Assembly: GCA_030744435.1 (NCBI GenBank)
Contig: JASLQO010000009.1
Span: 299,021-363,020 of the forward strand
From: JASLQO01 sp002327525
Lineage (GTDB): Bacteria; Pseudomonadota; Gammaproteobacteria; Pseudomonadales; Azotimanducaceae
Direction of reading: 5' to 3'
DNA length: 64,000 nt
This document shows positions 8,968 to 17,950 of this stretch, piece after piece. A program made the translations under genes and the position numbers. The notes beneath the pieces were generated by a model. It did not search any database and was not told the origin of the DNA. It saw nothing but the letters and a program-made list of their open reading frames with translations. The first letter of the stretch is position 1; each line of letters opens with the position of its first letter.

Positions 8968-9964
8968 TAAAACTGAAATGGTGGCGTCAGAGCCTGATGT
9001 CTCGATGCCGAGAGTCTGTTCGATATTGCCGACCAGCGTCGTGGGTACCGATGCTCCGCCACCGCCGATGGTCTTCAGGGAACCGAGATTTCGCATGCTG
9101 AACTCGGGATGCTCCATCATGGTGATGAGTACGGTGGGAACGCGGCCCATGACGGTGCTACGCTCGCGCTCACACATATCGAGCACCAGGCCCGGTTCGA
9201 ATACCTCTGGCAGGATCAGCGTCGCGGAGTTGGTGAGTGCACCGAGGACGGCGACCACGCATCCCGCGGCGTGAAACAGTGGCAGGGGTTCAGGAAGGCG
9301 CCACCCGGCTGCAAACAGAGGCTTATGCCGATGAACCGGCCATTGTTGGTTACCCCGCGGTGATGCAGCCGTGCCCCCTTGGGAGCACCGGTGGTTTCGG
9401 AGGTGTATTGAATCAAAGCCGTATCCGTGAGGGTTACCTCCGGTAGGGCCCGAGTCTACGAGCCGCTGGTGTAGAACATCTCCCAGTCGTCGAAAGAGAT
9501 GGCATGGCGCAAAGTCGAATTCGTGCGTATCGCATCGTCTACCCAGTCCGCCAGCGGGTTGTTTCTGTACTTGGGTACGAAGAAGATGCCCGTCGCCTGC
9601 GATTGGTGTAGCGCTTACCCCAGTTCGGGGCGCTAGTAGGCCGGATTCAGGAGCACCAGCACCATACCGGCCATGCCCACGGCGAGCTGGACGATCACCC
9701 ATTCGGGTAGGTTGGGTGCCCGGAGCGCAATGTGTTCGCCAGGCTCAAATCGCGTGAGCAGCGCGTTTGCGCAGTGGCCTGCCTGTGAATACATCTCGGC
9801 GAAGGTCCAGCGCCGGTGGGCTCGCCGAAAGTGTCACCAGCCACGAGTCCGGTCCAGCCGGGATGATCCATGGCCGCCTGGCGCAGTATGCTGGCGACAG
9901 TCGAATCGTGCACTGGCTGGGATGTATCGGCCGGATAGTACGACCTGGTGAGGGGTGCGCTCAT
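8953..9964 (-). pseudogene. Decayed AMP-dependent acyl-CoA ligase gene
   Basis: Pieces of one acyl-CoA synthetase are read in different minus-strand frames. They are the N-terminus MSAPLTRSYYPADTSQPVHD (from 9964), the ATP-binding loop IQYTSETTGAPKGA (around 9400, with the normal GTTG glycine changed to E), and the middle domain ILPEVFEPGLVLDMCERE with GGGGASVPTTL. The frame is lost several times. The protein ends near residue 300, before the YGQTE and hinge motifs, so the C-terminal domain is gone. An intact ligase at 16239-17792 may have made it redundant. The broken 3' end abuts the operon promoter. Confidence 0.85.
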
Positions 9965-9986
9965 CGAGGAACGGCCACGCTTGCGA

Positions 9987-10784
9987 TTACCGGCCCTGGA
10001 ATCTGGCCGGGCGTTTGTCGAGAAAGGCGCTGGCAGCTTCCTTCAGATCCTCGGTGCCCATGGTTGCCGCCTCGAGAAACATCGATGTATCCAGTGCCAG
10101 GTTGACCTGTTCTCGCAACAGCTTGTTCATCGAGTACTTCGTCCACCGGATCGCCATGGGCGCGCCATCAGCCATCCTGCGTGCGAAGGCATTCGCCTTG
10201 GGGAGTACCTCGGGTGTCGGCAATGCGAAATTCACCAGCCCGATGCGTTCGGCCTCGCTTCCCGATATCCAGTCACCGGTGAACAGATACTGCTTGGCGC
10301 GGGCCATGCCGATGAGTGCGGGCCAGATGATCGCGCCGCCGTCCCCCGCCACGAGTCCCATCTTGACGTGGGTATCGCCGATTCGGGCGGTTTCAGCGAC
10401 GAAGGTGATGTCACACATCAGCGCGAGCGTCGCGCCGAGCCCGGCCGCGTCACCGTTGATGGCGCCGATGATCGGCTGCTCGACATCGAGCATGTGATTG
10501 ACCAACCGGCGTACGCCGTTGAATGGAATGCGGGGTCCGCTCGGCATGAACTCGCCGGAATCCATGGATGAGGCATCTCCGCCTGCGCAGAACGCCTCAC
10601 CGGCGCCGGTCAGCACGATGGCGCGAACCGAGTCGATGGCACCCACGTCGGAGAATATGGTCTCCAGCTCCTGATGCATGGGATCGTGTGCGGCGTTACG
10701 AAGTTTCGGGCGATTCAGCGTGATCGTCGCCACACCGTCGTCGATCGAGACCTCGAGAAACTGATAGGAACTGAAATCGGTCAT
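9987..10784 (-). CDS. Enoyl-CoA hydratase/isomerase family protein
   Basis: A 265-residue crotonase-fold protein. Motifs: FCAGGDASSMDSG (oxyanion hole), INGDAAGLGATLALMCD and the segment KMGLVAGDGGAIIWP. In that last segment the usual catalytic glutamate is replaced by aspartate or glycine positions, so the exact reaction (hydration, isomerisation or other) is open. An in-frame extension to 10853 is possible. The ATG at 10784 is preferred because family homology begins at MTDFSSYQFLEV. The second copy of the operator-like box lies about 70 bases upstream, implying shared regulation with the 2376-8898 operon. Confidence 0.87.
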   Translation of the reverse strand: MTDFSSYQFLEVSIDDGVATITLNRPKLRNAAHDPMHQELETIFSDVGAIDSVRAIVLTGAGEAFCAGGDASSMDSGEFMPSGPRIPFNGVRRLVNHMLDVEQPIIGAINGDAAGLGATLALMCDITFVAETARIGDTHVKMGLVAGDGGAIIWPALIGMARAKQYLFTGDWISGSEAERIGLVNFALPTPEVLPKANAFARRMADGAPMAIRWTKYSMNKLLREQVNLALDTSMFLEAATMGTEDLKEAASAFLDKRPARFQGR

Positions 10785-10850
10785 GGTTTGTCTCTGTCTG
10801 TTTGTCTCACTGGTGAAGCGGTCACGTGGCGGCCAAGGGTTTATTAGCTT

Positions 10851-10875
10851 CACTCGAATGTCAAGTGTTACTCAG
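10851..10875. promoter_or_regulatory. Operator-like box, copy 2
   Basis: Same core CACTCGAATGTCAAGTG as at 8943, and both copies are preceded on the plus strand by TTATTAG. Here the spacing from TTGACA to a good -10 is not convincing, so I call only the box. It lies in the leader of the hydratase gene that starts at 10784. Confidence 0.45.
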
Positions 10876-10943
10876 GAATATTGAAATCATGACATAATCG
10901 TCCCCGGGGCGGTCGCGATAGTGGCGCCATTGTGCGGGGGGCG

Positions 10944-12113
10944 TCAGGACCCGGTCAGCTCACCGGCAATGATCATTTTGCGAATCTCACTGGTGCCTGC
11001 ACCGATCTCGAGTGCTCTTGCAGCGCGATAGAGCCGATTGACCTCACTTTCCCACATGAATCCGGACCCGCCGTGAATCTGCACCGCGTGGTCGACGATG
11101 GAGCGGGTCTGCTGCGCGCAGAATAGCGCGGCCGCCGCGCTCAGTTTGTGTATTTCCCCGCGCCCGCCCTCGTCGGCGCGCAGATCGTTGCACGCCCTGG
11201 CAACCCGGTAGGCGAAAGCACGGCATGCTTCCAGTGACGTGTACATCTCGGCCAGTTTCGCCTGTATGAGTTGAAAGTTTCCGATCGGTTGTCCGAACTG
11301 TTCGCGCGTCGTGGCGTAGTCGAGCGACAGCTCGAGCGCGCGTTCTCCCAGCCCCAGCGTGCTCACCGCGAGGAAGGCGCGCTCCAGATCCAGTCCGGAC
11401 ATGAGTACGGAGATGCCACGATGCTCCTCACCGAGGAGGTTTTCGGCCGGTACCCGGCAATCGCTGAACACCAGTTCGCTGGTAGGGCTGCCACGGTAGC
11501 CCATCTTGCGCAGCGTTTTACCGGAGGCGAAGCCCTCGAAAGCGCGTTCGACAATGAATGCCGAAACCCGTTCCGGCCCGTTGTCCTGTGCCCGGGTTTT
11601 GGCATAGACGAGGACGACGTCCGCGATGGGCCCGTTGGTGATGAACTGCTTGGATCCATTCAGCAGATAGGTATCTCCCTCGCGGCGGGCGGTGGTGCGC
11701 ATGCTCCCGATGGCATCAGAACCCGCACCGGGTTCTGTGAGCGCCAGGGCGCCTGTCTTCCTTCCAGAGCACAGGTCCGGCAGGTGCCTGGCGTGTTGGT
11801 CCTCGTTTCCATTGCGAAGGAGGTTGTTGACGCACAGATTGTCGTGCGTGCCATAGCTGAAGCCGACGGCCGGATTCCATTTCGTAATCGATTGCAAGAT
11901 CAGGGTGCTGGAGAAGAAATCCAGCCCCGCACCGCCATAGATCTCCGGCACCGTTACCCCCAGATAGCCGATCTCACCGAGCCTGGGGAACACGTCATCC
12001 GGCCACCATTCTTCGTCGTCCATCTTCTGCTGTAGCGGGTAGAGCTGTTCCCGGGCAAAGCGATCGGACTGACTGAGAATCTCACGAGATTCGACACTGA
12101 GTTCATCGTTCAT
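10944..12113 (-). CDS. Acyl-CoA dehydrogenase, isovaleryl-CoA dehydrogenase-like
   Basis: A 389-residue FAD flavoprotein. The segment LMSGLDLERAFLAVSTLGLG closely follows the isovaleryl-CoA dehydrogenase helix that supplies the catalytic glutamate (LDLER). The C-terminal HGGSGFMWESEVNRLYR and EIGAGTSEIRKM are also of that subgroup. The ATG at 12113 has an AGAGGTG ribosome site just upstream, while a longer frame to 12182 would begin inside the intergenic region. The gene is divergent from the esterase operon with 90 bases between the starts. A branched or substituted short acyl-CoA substrate is plausible but not proven. Confidence 0.92.
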   Translation of the reverse strand: MNDELSVESREILSQSDRFAREQLYPLQQKMDDEEWWPDDVFPRLGEIGYLGVTVPEIYGGAGLDFFSSTLILQSITKWNPAVGFSYGTHDNLCVNNLLRNGNEDQHARHLPDLCSGRKTGALALTEPGAGSDAIGSMRTTARREGDTYLLNGSKQFITNGPIADVVLVYAKTRAQDNGPERVSAFIVERAFEGFASGKTLRKMGYRGSPTSELVFSDCRVPAENLLGEEHRGISVLMSGLDLERAFLAVSTLGLGERALELSLDYATTREQFGQPIGNFQLIQAKLAEMYTSLEACRAFAYRVARACNDLRADEGGRGEIHKLSAAAALFCAQQTRSIVDHAVQIHGGSGFMWESEVNRLYRAARALEIGAGTSEIRKMIIAGELTGS

Positions 12114-12202
12114 CGGCACCTCTGACCCGGTTGCATCCGGGAGAACCAAAGCTATAATCCTGAGGATCTGAGGATAGCTCATTTACTGAGGAACACTCAA
12201 AT

Positions 12203-13804
12203 ATGAGGGTGCTGTGCTTACTGCTGGGTTTGATTGCCTCGCCGGCACTCCTGGCGATGAGCGTGCCCGATGCGCGTTGTGTCGAACTCGCTGATGTGGT
12301 GGTCGATTCGGTTGGCGCGCTGAGCACAAAGCCGGTTCGTCAGTCGGATTCGCAGCCATCGCAGTGGCCGCGCGACGAAGTGGGTGCGACGGTCGTCCCA
12401 GTTCCGGACTATTGCCGGGTGCGGGGAACACTACGGCCAGCCATCGGATTCGAGGTCCGGTTACCACTCGAGAACTGGAACGGAAAGTTCTACATGGCGG
12501 GCTGCGGTGGGTTCTGCGGAGAGGTACTTCCGGATCGGTCCGGATATTCCAACGCCATAAACGTCGCCCTCGCCAGAGGCTATGCGGTGGTGACGTCCGA
12601 CGCGGGGCACTGGGGAGAGAGTCGAGTGGATGCGTTCTGGGCATATCAGAATCGTTGCGCAGAAATCGATTGGGCGCACCGGAGCATTCCCGCAGTGACC
12701 CACGCGGCGCGCAAAATCGTCGCTCGGTTTTATGGATCACCGCCTGTGCGTTCCTACTTTTCGGGCTGCTCGAACGGCGGCCGCATGGGCGCCATTGCCA
12801 TGCAGCGCTACCCCGAGCTATTCGACGGGGTGATCATCGGCGCGCCTGCGCTCGACTGGAGAACCCTGTCGCTGTATTCCGTCGCCGTCACGGCGGCCAA
12901 TACCGATGCGCAGGGCCGGTACATACTCGATCACAAGAAACTCGCGGTACTGCACGACGCGGTTGTGCAGGAGTGCGACGCGCGCGATGGTCTCACAGAC
13001 GGTCTGATCGCCGACCCGCGACAGTGCAGGTTCGATGCGCGAACGCTCCTGTGCTCCGTAGGCGAGAATGAAGGTGCTTGTCTGACCCGCGAAGAAGTTC
13101 AGACCGTAGAGGGCTGGTATGCGGGATTGCAGAACGGCCACGGCGTGGACTGGCCGTTTCGAATGCCCCAGGGATCGGAACCATACTGGCGGCGCTGGTA
13201 TGCACCGGCGCCGGGTCAGCAAGGTGCCGGTTATCTGTTTTCTGACGGGCTGATCCGCTACATCATGTACGAGCGTGACCCGGGCCCCGAATTCAGCCCC
13301 CTGGATGTCGACTTGGATGTGTATCCCCGGCAGATGGAAACCATGCGCCAGCTGGTACGCGCGGATGCCACGGATCTCGGCCGGTTCAGAGATCGGGGTG
13401 GTAAGGCAATCCTTTATCAGGGTTACGCGGATCCGGCAGCCATCCCCGAGATGACCATCGGCTACTATGAGGACGTGCTCGAGACGATGGGCGGTCAGCG
13501 AGCCGTGGATGAGTTCCTGCGCCTGTTCATGATTCCCGGAGCCGGACACTGTTTCGAACCACCGCGCAACATCCCCGATCACTTCGACCCGCTGGCTGCG
13601 CTGGAACGCTGGGTGGAACGAGATATCGAACCGCGGCAAATGATCGCCGCGCAGTGGGACGCCAGCGGTGAGGTGGTCCGGTCCCGTCCGCTGTGCAGCT
13701 ATCCCGGCGTTGCACGCTACCGGGGCAGAGGTAATGTCGACGAAGCAGGCAGCTTCGTGTGCGTCGCGCCCGACACTGGGGCTGATGGAGAGACGAACGA
13801 ATGA
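12203..13804 (+). CDS. Secreted tannase/feruloyl-esterase family hydrolase
   Basis: A 533-residue alpha/beta hydrolase of the tannase family (feruloyl esterases, tannases, MHETase-like enzymes), predicted to cleave an ester of an aromatic or related acid. An N-terminal signal peptide (MRVLCLLLGLIASPALLA) directs it to the periplasm. The nucleophile lies in SGCSNGGRMG, the acid region in QGYADPAAIPE and the histidine in GAGHCFEP. GAGGAA 9 bases before the ATG acts as ribosome site. First gene of a five-gene operon whose later members handle CoA thioesters. The liberated acid may therefore be activated by the operon's own ligase. Confidence 0.88.
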   Translation: MRVLCLLLGLIASPALLAMSVPDARCVELADVVVDSVGALSTKPVRQSDSQPSQWPRDEVGATVVPVPDYCRVRGTLRPAIGFEVRLPLENWNGKFYMAGCGGFCGEVLPDRSGYSNAINVALARGYAVVTSDAGHWGESRVDAFWAYQNRCAEIDWAHRSIPAVTHAARKIVARFYGSPPVRSYFSGCSNGGRMGAIAMQRYPELFDGVIIGAPALDWRTLSLYSVAVTAANTDAQGRYILDHKKLAVLHDAVVQECDARDGLTDGLIADPRQCRFDARTLLCSVGENEGACLTREEVQTVEGWYAGLQNGHGVDWPFRMPQGSEPYWRRWYAPAPGQQGAGYLFSDGLIRYIMYERDPGPEFSPLDVDLDVYPRQMETMRQLVRADATDLGRFRDRGGKAILYQGYADPAAIPEMTIGYYEDVLETMGGQRAVDEFLRLFMIPGAGHCFEPPRNIPDHFDPLAALERWVERDIEPRQMIAAQWDASGEVVRSRPLCSYPGVARYRGRGNVDEAGSFVCVAPDTGADGETNE

Positions 13805-14934
13805 CACGCAAGGCGGTGATCGGTGGCATCGGCCACACGGAGTTTGGGCGATTTCCAGAGCGCACGGCATTCGACCTCGAGGTGGAAGCTGCCAGACGCG
13901 CGGTGGAAGATGCAGGGCTCAGGCCGGATGAAGTCGATGGGCTGATCACGGATCCCGGCCCGGCGCAGGGTATTCTCGACGGCATCACGCCGCACTATCT
14001 GGCGCTCGGTCAATACCTCGGTATCGATCCGGCGTATGCGGGATCCGACATTCTCGGCGGCGCCAGCAGCGCCGCCATCGTGCAGCGCGCGGTACTCGCG
14101 GTCGAGGCGGGTCTGTGTTCGGTCTGCCTGTGCGTGTACGGCGACTCGGCGCTTTCTTCACCGGGTTCTTTCGGCTATGGCCGCGGGGACGATGCGGCGT
14201 TCGGGCTGTTCGGCGCGGTTGGCCTGCATGCGCTAGCGGCTCGCCGTCACATGCACCGCTGGGGCACCACCAGCGGGCAACTGGCCGAAGTCGCCATCGC
14301 CGCGCGGGCGCACGCCATGCGCACCCCGCACGCGCAGAAGAGGCAGCCGCTCACACTCAAGCAGTACCAGGCCGCCGATTCGATCGTCGAACCCCTCAAT
14401 CGTCACGATTGCTGTCTGGTGTCGGATGGCGCCGCTGCCGTACTGGTGGTTTCTTCCGACCGGGCTGCGGACCTTCGTCACATGCCGACACGAATTCTCG
14501 GGCATGGACAGGCTAGCAGCCTGTCGACCTGGTCTTCGCCCGGGCATTTCGACACCCTGCCCGCGGCCCGGTGCGGTCCGGAGGCCTTCGCGCGAGCGGG
14601 TGTGAGCACTGCCGACGTGGATGTCGCAATGCTCTATGACTGTTTCACGATCGTGGTGTTGATGCAGCTCGAAGATTACGGTTTCTGCGAAAGGGGAGAG
14701 GCCGGCGCATTCGTCGCGGAAGGCCGCATTGGTCCGGGCGGGAGTTTTCCGGTCAATCCCAGTGGTGGACTGTTGGCGGAAGGGTACGGCGGCGGGATGA
14801 TGCATATCATCGAAGCGGTGCGGCAGCTGCGTGGGATCGCGGGTGAACGGCAGCTCGACGCACCTGAGATAGCGTTGGTTACGGGCCACGGATTGGGTAT
14901 GAATACGCATTCGACCCTGATCCTCGCAGCTTGA
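13801..14934 (+). CDS. Thiolase-fold protein lacking the thiolase cysteine (lipid-transfer/aldolase type)
   Basis: A 377-residue thiolase-superfamily protein overlapping the esterase gene by 4 bases. The usual nucleophilic cysteine region reads DILGGASSAAIVQRAV, with serine and alanine and no cysteine. The usual GHP histidine region reads LLAEGYGGGMMH, with tyrosine. These changes recall steroid side-chain aldolases of the Ltp2 type, which use tyrosines and need a DUF35 partner. Such a partner is encoded next. A carbon-carbon cleavage (retro-aldol) or condensation role is therefore more likely than thiolysis. That is inference from motifs and context. Confidence 0.85.
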   Translation: MTRKAVIGGIGHTEFGRFPERTAFDLEVEAARRAVEDAGLRPDEVDGLITDPGPAQGILDGITPHYLALGQYLGIDPAYAGSDILGGASSAAIVQRAVLAVEAGLCSVCLCVYGDSALSSPGSFGYGRGDDAAFGLFGAVGLHALAARRHMHRWGTTSGQLAEVAIAARAHAMRTPHAQKRQPLTLKQYQAADSIVEPLNRHDCCLVSDGAAAVLVVSSDRAADLRHMPTRILGHGQASSLSTWSSPGHFDTLPAARCGPEAFARAGVSTADVDVAMLYDCFTIVVLMQLEDYGFCERGEAGAFVAEGRIGPGGSFPVNPSGGLLAEGYGGGMMHIIEAVRQLRGIAGERQLDAPEIALVTGHGLGMNTHSTLILAA

Positions 14935-14944
14935 GGGAGAGACC

Positions 14945-15397
14945 ATGAGCGCCACAGGGAGCGAAGCATATCCGTTACCCCAGCCAACAACGTTCACCCG
15001 ACCATTCTGGGAGGCTTGTCAGAATCGGCAGCTGGGAGTTGCCGTCTGCCGGAATTGCGGGCACCGGTTCATGCCCGGGGCACCGAACTGCCCGCAATGC
15101 TGGTCGGGCGATCCGGACTTCCAGTCCGTGTCCGGCAGGGGCGAGGTAGTCAGCTTCGCGGTCTACCGTCGCACCTATCATCCAGCCATTCCTGCACCCT
15201 ATGTCGTGGCGCTAGTTCAGCTGGAAGAGGGGCCAAGGATGATATCCAATATCGTCGAATGTGCGCCTGAAGCCGTTGCCATAGGCATACGTGTGGAAGT
15301 CTGTTTTCAATCAGAAGCCGGTTTCCTGTTACCGCGATTCGTACCTGTCGGTACGGGTAGCACCGATCCATCAATCAGCTCCCCCGCGAGGACGTGA
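14945..15397 (+). CDS. DUF35 zinc-ribbon/OB-fold partner protein
   Basis: A 150-residue protein with the DUF35 arrangement. A rubredoxin-like zinc ribbon (CRNCGHRFMPGAPNCPQC, residues about 37-54) is followed by an OB-fold (GEVVSFAVYRRTYHPAI ... VALVQLEEGPRMISNI). DUF35 proteins bind acyl-CoA and form complexes with thiolase-fold enzymes, often essential for their activity. It starts 10 bases after the thiolase-like gene, whose protein is its expected partner. Confidence 0.88.
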   Translation: MSATGSEAYPLPQPTTFTRPFWEACQNRQLGVAVCRNCGHRFMPGAPNCPQCWSGDPDFQSVSGRGEVVSFAVYRRTYHPAIPAPYVVALVQLEEGPRMISNIVECAPEAVAIGIRVEVCFQSEAGFLLPRFVPVGTGSTDPSISSPART

Positions 15398-15399
15398 AA

Positions 15400-16242
15400 A
15401 TGACTGACCGCCCGAAAACACAGCGCCGCAGACACATTGGTCAATACATGGCCTCCGGGGAATGGGGAGATTATTGGAGCACCGGTATAAGCCGTGCCCA
15501 GGGCGGCAAGATCCTGGTGCGAGGTTACCCCGTCGAGGAACTGATCGAACGCTTGAGCTACACCGAGTCGGCGTTTCTCATTCTGCGCGGAGAGCTCCCG
15601 GATGAGCGTGAGACGGCTCTGTTCGATCTAGTACTGCGCAGCGGCATGGATCAGCAGTTCATCAGCGCGGCGGTCGGTGCGGCGCGCTTCACAGCATCGG
15701 CGTTCCCGGACTCCGTCGTCCCGGCGCTGGCGAGCGGCATGCTGGCGACGGGTTCGGTTACCGGCTCACCGCAGGAGCCAGCCGAGATGCTGATCGAGGC
15801 CGCCGCGTGGGATCTGGACGTGGAGCAGGCGAGTGCACGCGCGGTCGATCTCTGGCTGGAGCGGCGTGCCGCCGTTCCCGGACTGGGTCACCCGTTGCAC
15901 AAGGAGGCGGAACCCAGAGCTGTTACCGTGCGTCGTCTTGCGATGCAGCGAGACGGATGGCGCGGCCATGGCTGCTTGCTGGACGCCATCGAAAGCGAAC
16001 TCGAAGATCGCAAAGGACGCCACATCCCGATCAATCTCGCCGGCGCTCTCGGTGCTATCCTCGCGGACCTGGAGTTCGACCCGTTGATCATAGGCGGTAT
16101 GGGCGCATTGAATTATGGGATGGCTCTGCTTGCGCACATAACGGAGGAGATTCGCGAGGGCGTGCCGTTGCGTATCATCCCGGACGAACTCGGCGCTCAC
16201 TATACTGGTCCTGCCGAGCGCCATATGGGTGAAGACTCATGA
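15400..16242 (+). CDS. Citrate synthase-family protein, citryl-CoA lyase-like
   Basis: A 280-residue protein, shorter than citrate synthase (about 430). It resembles stand-alone citryl-CoA lyase-like proteins, which cleave or form citryl-type CoA thioesters. The active-site region PGLGHPLHKEAEPRA retains the citrate-synthase histidine, and the C-terminus GMGALNYGMALLAH matches the family. The start may be GTG at 15394 or ATG at 15400. The ATG is chosen, two bases after the DUF35 stop. In this operon it may act as a C-C lyase on a CoA ester. Specific substrate unknown. Confidence 0.78.
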   Translation: MTDRPKTQRRRHIGQYMASGEWGDYWSTGISRAQGGKILVRGYPVEELIERLSYTESAFLILRGELPDERETALFDLVLRSGMDQQFISAAVGAARFTASAFPDSVVPALASGMLATGSVTGSPQEPAEMLIEAAAWDLDVEQASARAVDLWLERRAAVPGLGHPLHKEAEPRAVTVRRLAMQRDGWRGHGCLLDAIESELEDRKGRHIPINLAGALGAILADLEFDPLIIGGMGALNYGMALLAHITEEIREGVPLRIIPDELGAHYTGPAERHMGEDS

Positions 16243-17792
16243 TTCATCCCTACTCTCATTATCCTGCGCGGGCGGCGCGGCACTGGCCGGATCACATCGC
16301 TCTGGTGGATGGGGATGAGACCCGAACCTACGCCGAACTGGATGTGAGGGCCAGCGGCATAGCCCTGTCTCTTCAAAACGCCGGTCTCGAAGTGGGGGAG
16401 CGGGTCGCGGTGCTGCAACACAATTGCATTGCTTATGTCGAGTCGGTCATTGGCATCGCCAGAGCCGGCGGCGTACTCGTGCCGCTGCTCGGGGCGCTGA
16501 CACCCCGAGAGCACAGCTACATTCTGGCTGATTCCGGTGCCCGTTTTGCCATCGCGCTGACGTCGGCGGGAGTGGCGGCGCTGCGTTCTGCGTCCGACGA
16601 AGGGTTGACGCTTCTGGCATTCGCAGGGGGCGAGGGCGTCATCGATCTCTCGCCTAAGGAAGCGCCACAGGGTTCGTTGACGCTCGTCGACCGGCCACCG
16701 TCGCAGATTGCCCAGATCCTCTACACATCAGGCACTACCGGTCAACCGAAAGGTGTTACCCACAGCTATGCCAGTGTGTCGGCAGCAATGAATTTCTGGG
16801 CCCAGAAATTCGACCTCGGTACGGAGGACCGTCTTCTCGGACAGCTGGCGCTGAGTCACTTCTGCGGTAGGGCAATGGACAGCTGCTGGGTAGCCGGTGC
16901 CCGTCTGGTCATACTTCCCGAGGCGGATCCGGCCGCCATTCTGGAGACCATCGACGAGCAGAACATCACCATGATGTTGGTTGTGCCGACGCTGTTGCGC
17001 ATGCTGCTCGATCACGAGGACGCCGTAAAAAGGGATCTCGGCAGTTTGAGGGCGGTCGTATATGCCGCTTCACCTGCGGCTCCGTCCCTGGTTGAACGTG
17101 CCTGCGATCGTCTCGGGGAGGTCTTGTACACCGGATTCGGGCAGACCGAGGCGTACGGCCTCAATACCTTTATGGGCCCCCGGGAACACCAGCAGGCGCT
17201 TACCGAGGGCGGGCATCGTCTGACATCCGTGGGCCGGGAGTGCGCGGTCGCGCAGGTGCGTATCCGCTCCGAAGACGGTGAGGATGTCGCCACTGGTGAA
17301 GTTGGAGAAATCTGGGTCTCGGCACCGTGGGCCACGCCGGGATTCTGGCAGCGTCCGGACCTGGACGAACAGCGTCTGACAAACGGCTGGCTGCGGACGG
17401 GTGATCTGGGTCGCATGGACGAAAGTGGGTACATCTACCTTGCAGATCGGCGCGAAGACATGATCATTACCGGTGGTTTCAATGTCTATCCTGCGGAGAT
17501 CGAGAATTGCCTGGTGGCGCACCCGGCGGTTGTTGAGTGCGGGGCCTTCTCCGTGCCGGACGCAAAATGGGGTGAAGCGGTGAATGCCTCGGTGGTGCTG
17601 CGTGAAGGGATGTTGGTCGGTGAGGAAGAGTTGCTGGCGTTCGCGAAGGCGAATCTCGCCCGATTCAAGGTGCCTAAGTCGATTCACGTGATGGAGGAAC
17701 TTCCGAAAACGGCGGTCGGTAAAATTCTGCGTCGTTCGTTGCGGGCGCCATTCTGGGAAGGACAGATGCGGGATGTGCACGGGGTTCAGTAG
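16239..17792 (+). CDS. AMP-dependent acyl-CoA ligase (ANL superfamily)
   Basis: A 517-residue ligase activating a carboxylic acid to its CoA thioester through an acyl-adenylate. Motifs: LYTSGTTGQPKGVTHS (P-loop), GFGQTEAYGL (A5), LRTGDLGRMDESGY (A7), and KTAVGKILRRSLR, with the catalytic lysine of the C-terminal domain. It overlaps the lyase gene by 4 bases and ends the operon with TAG. With the esterase upstream it suggests a route: ester cleavage outside, CoA activation inside, then C-C cleavage. Confidence 0.92.
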   Translation: MIHPYSHYPARAARHWPDHIALVDGDETRTYAELDVRASGIALSLQNAGLEVGERVAVLQHNCIAYVESVIGIARAGGVLVPLLGALTPREHSYILADSGARFAIALTSAGVAALRSASDEGLTLLAFAGGEGVIDLSPKEAPQGSLTLVDRPPSQIAQILYTSGTTGQPKGVTHSYASVSAAMNFWAQKFDLGTEDRLLGQLALSHFCGRAMDSCWVAGARLVILPEADPAAILETIDEQNITMMLVVPTLLRMLLDHEDAVKRDLGSLRAVVYAASPAAPSLVERACDRLGEVLYTGFGQTEAYGLNTFMGPREHQQALTEGGHRLTSVGRECAVAQVRIRSEDGEDVATGEVGEIWVSAPWATPGFWQRPDLDEQRLTNGWLRTGDLGRMDESGYIYLADRREDMIITGGFNVYPAEIENCLVAHPAVVECGAFSVPDAKWGEAVNASVVLREGMLVGEEELLAFAKANLARFKVPKSIHVMEELPKTAVGKILRRSLRAPFWEGQMRDVHGVQ

Positions 17793-17950
17793 GGTCAGTG
17801 GAGTGGGTGTGGCAATGGCGTTGTGCCATCGAGGCAATCGTAACTGGCTGATCCGCGCTAGAATCTCCTGAATAACAATGATCCCAGGGGGACACCACGC
17901 CACGTCTATGTGAAGTCAGTCGCGATGAGGCGCCGGACCACACTTAGCGT

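Noticed and set aside
12818..13870. 350-codon minus-strand frame.
   Set aside because: Antisense shadow of the esterase gene, whose catalytic motifs are in the plus frame.
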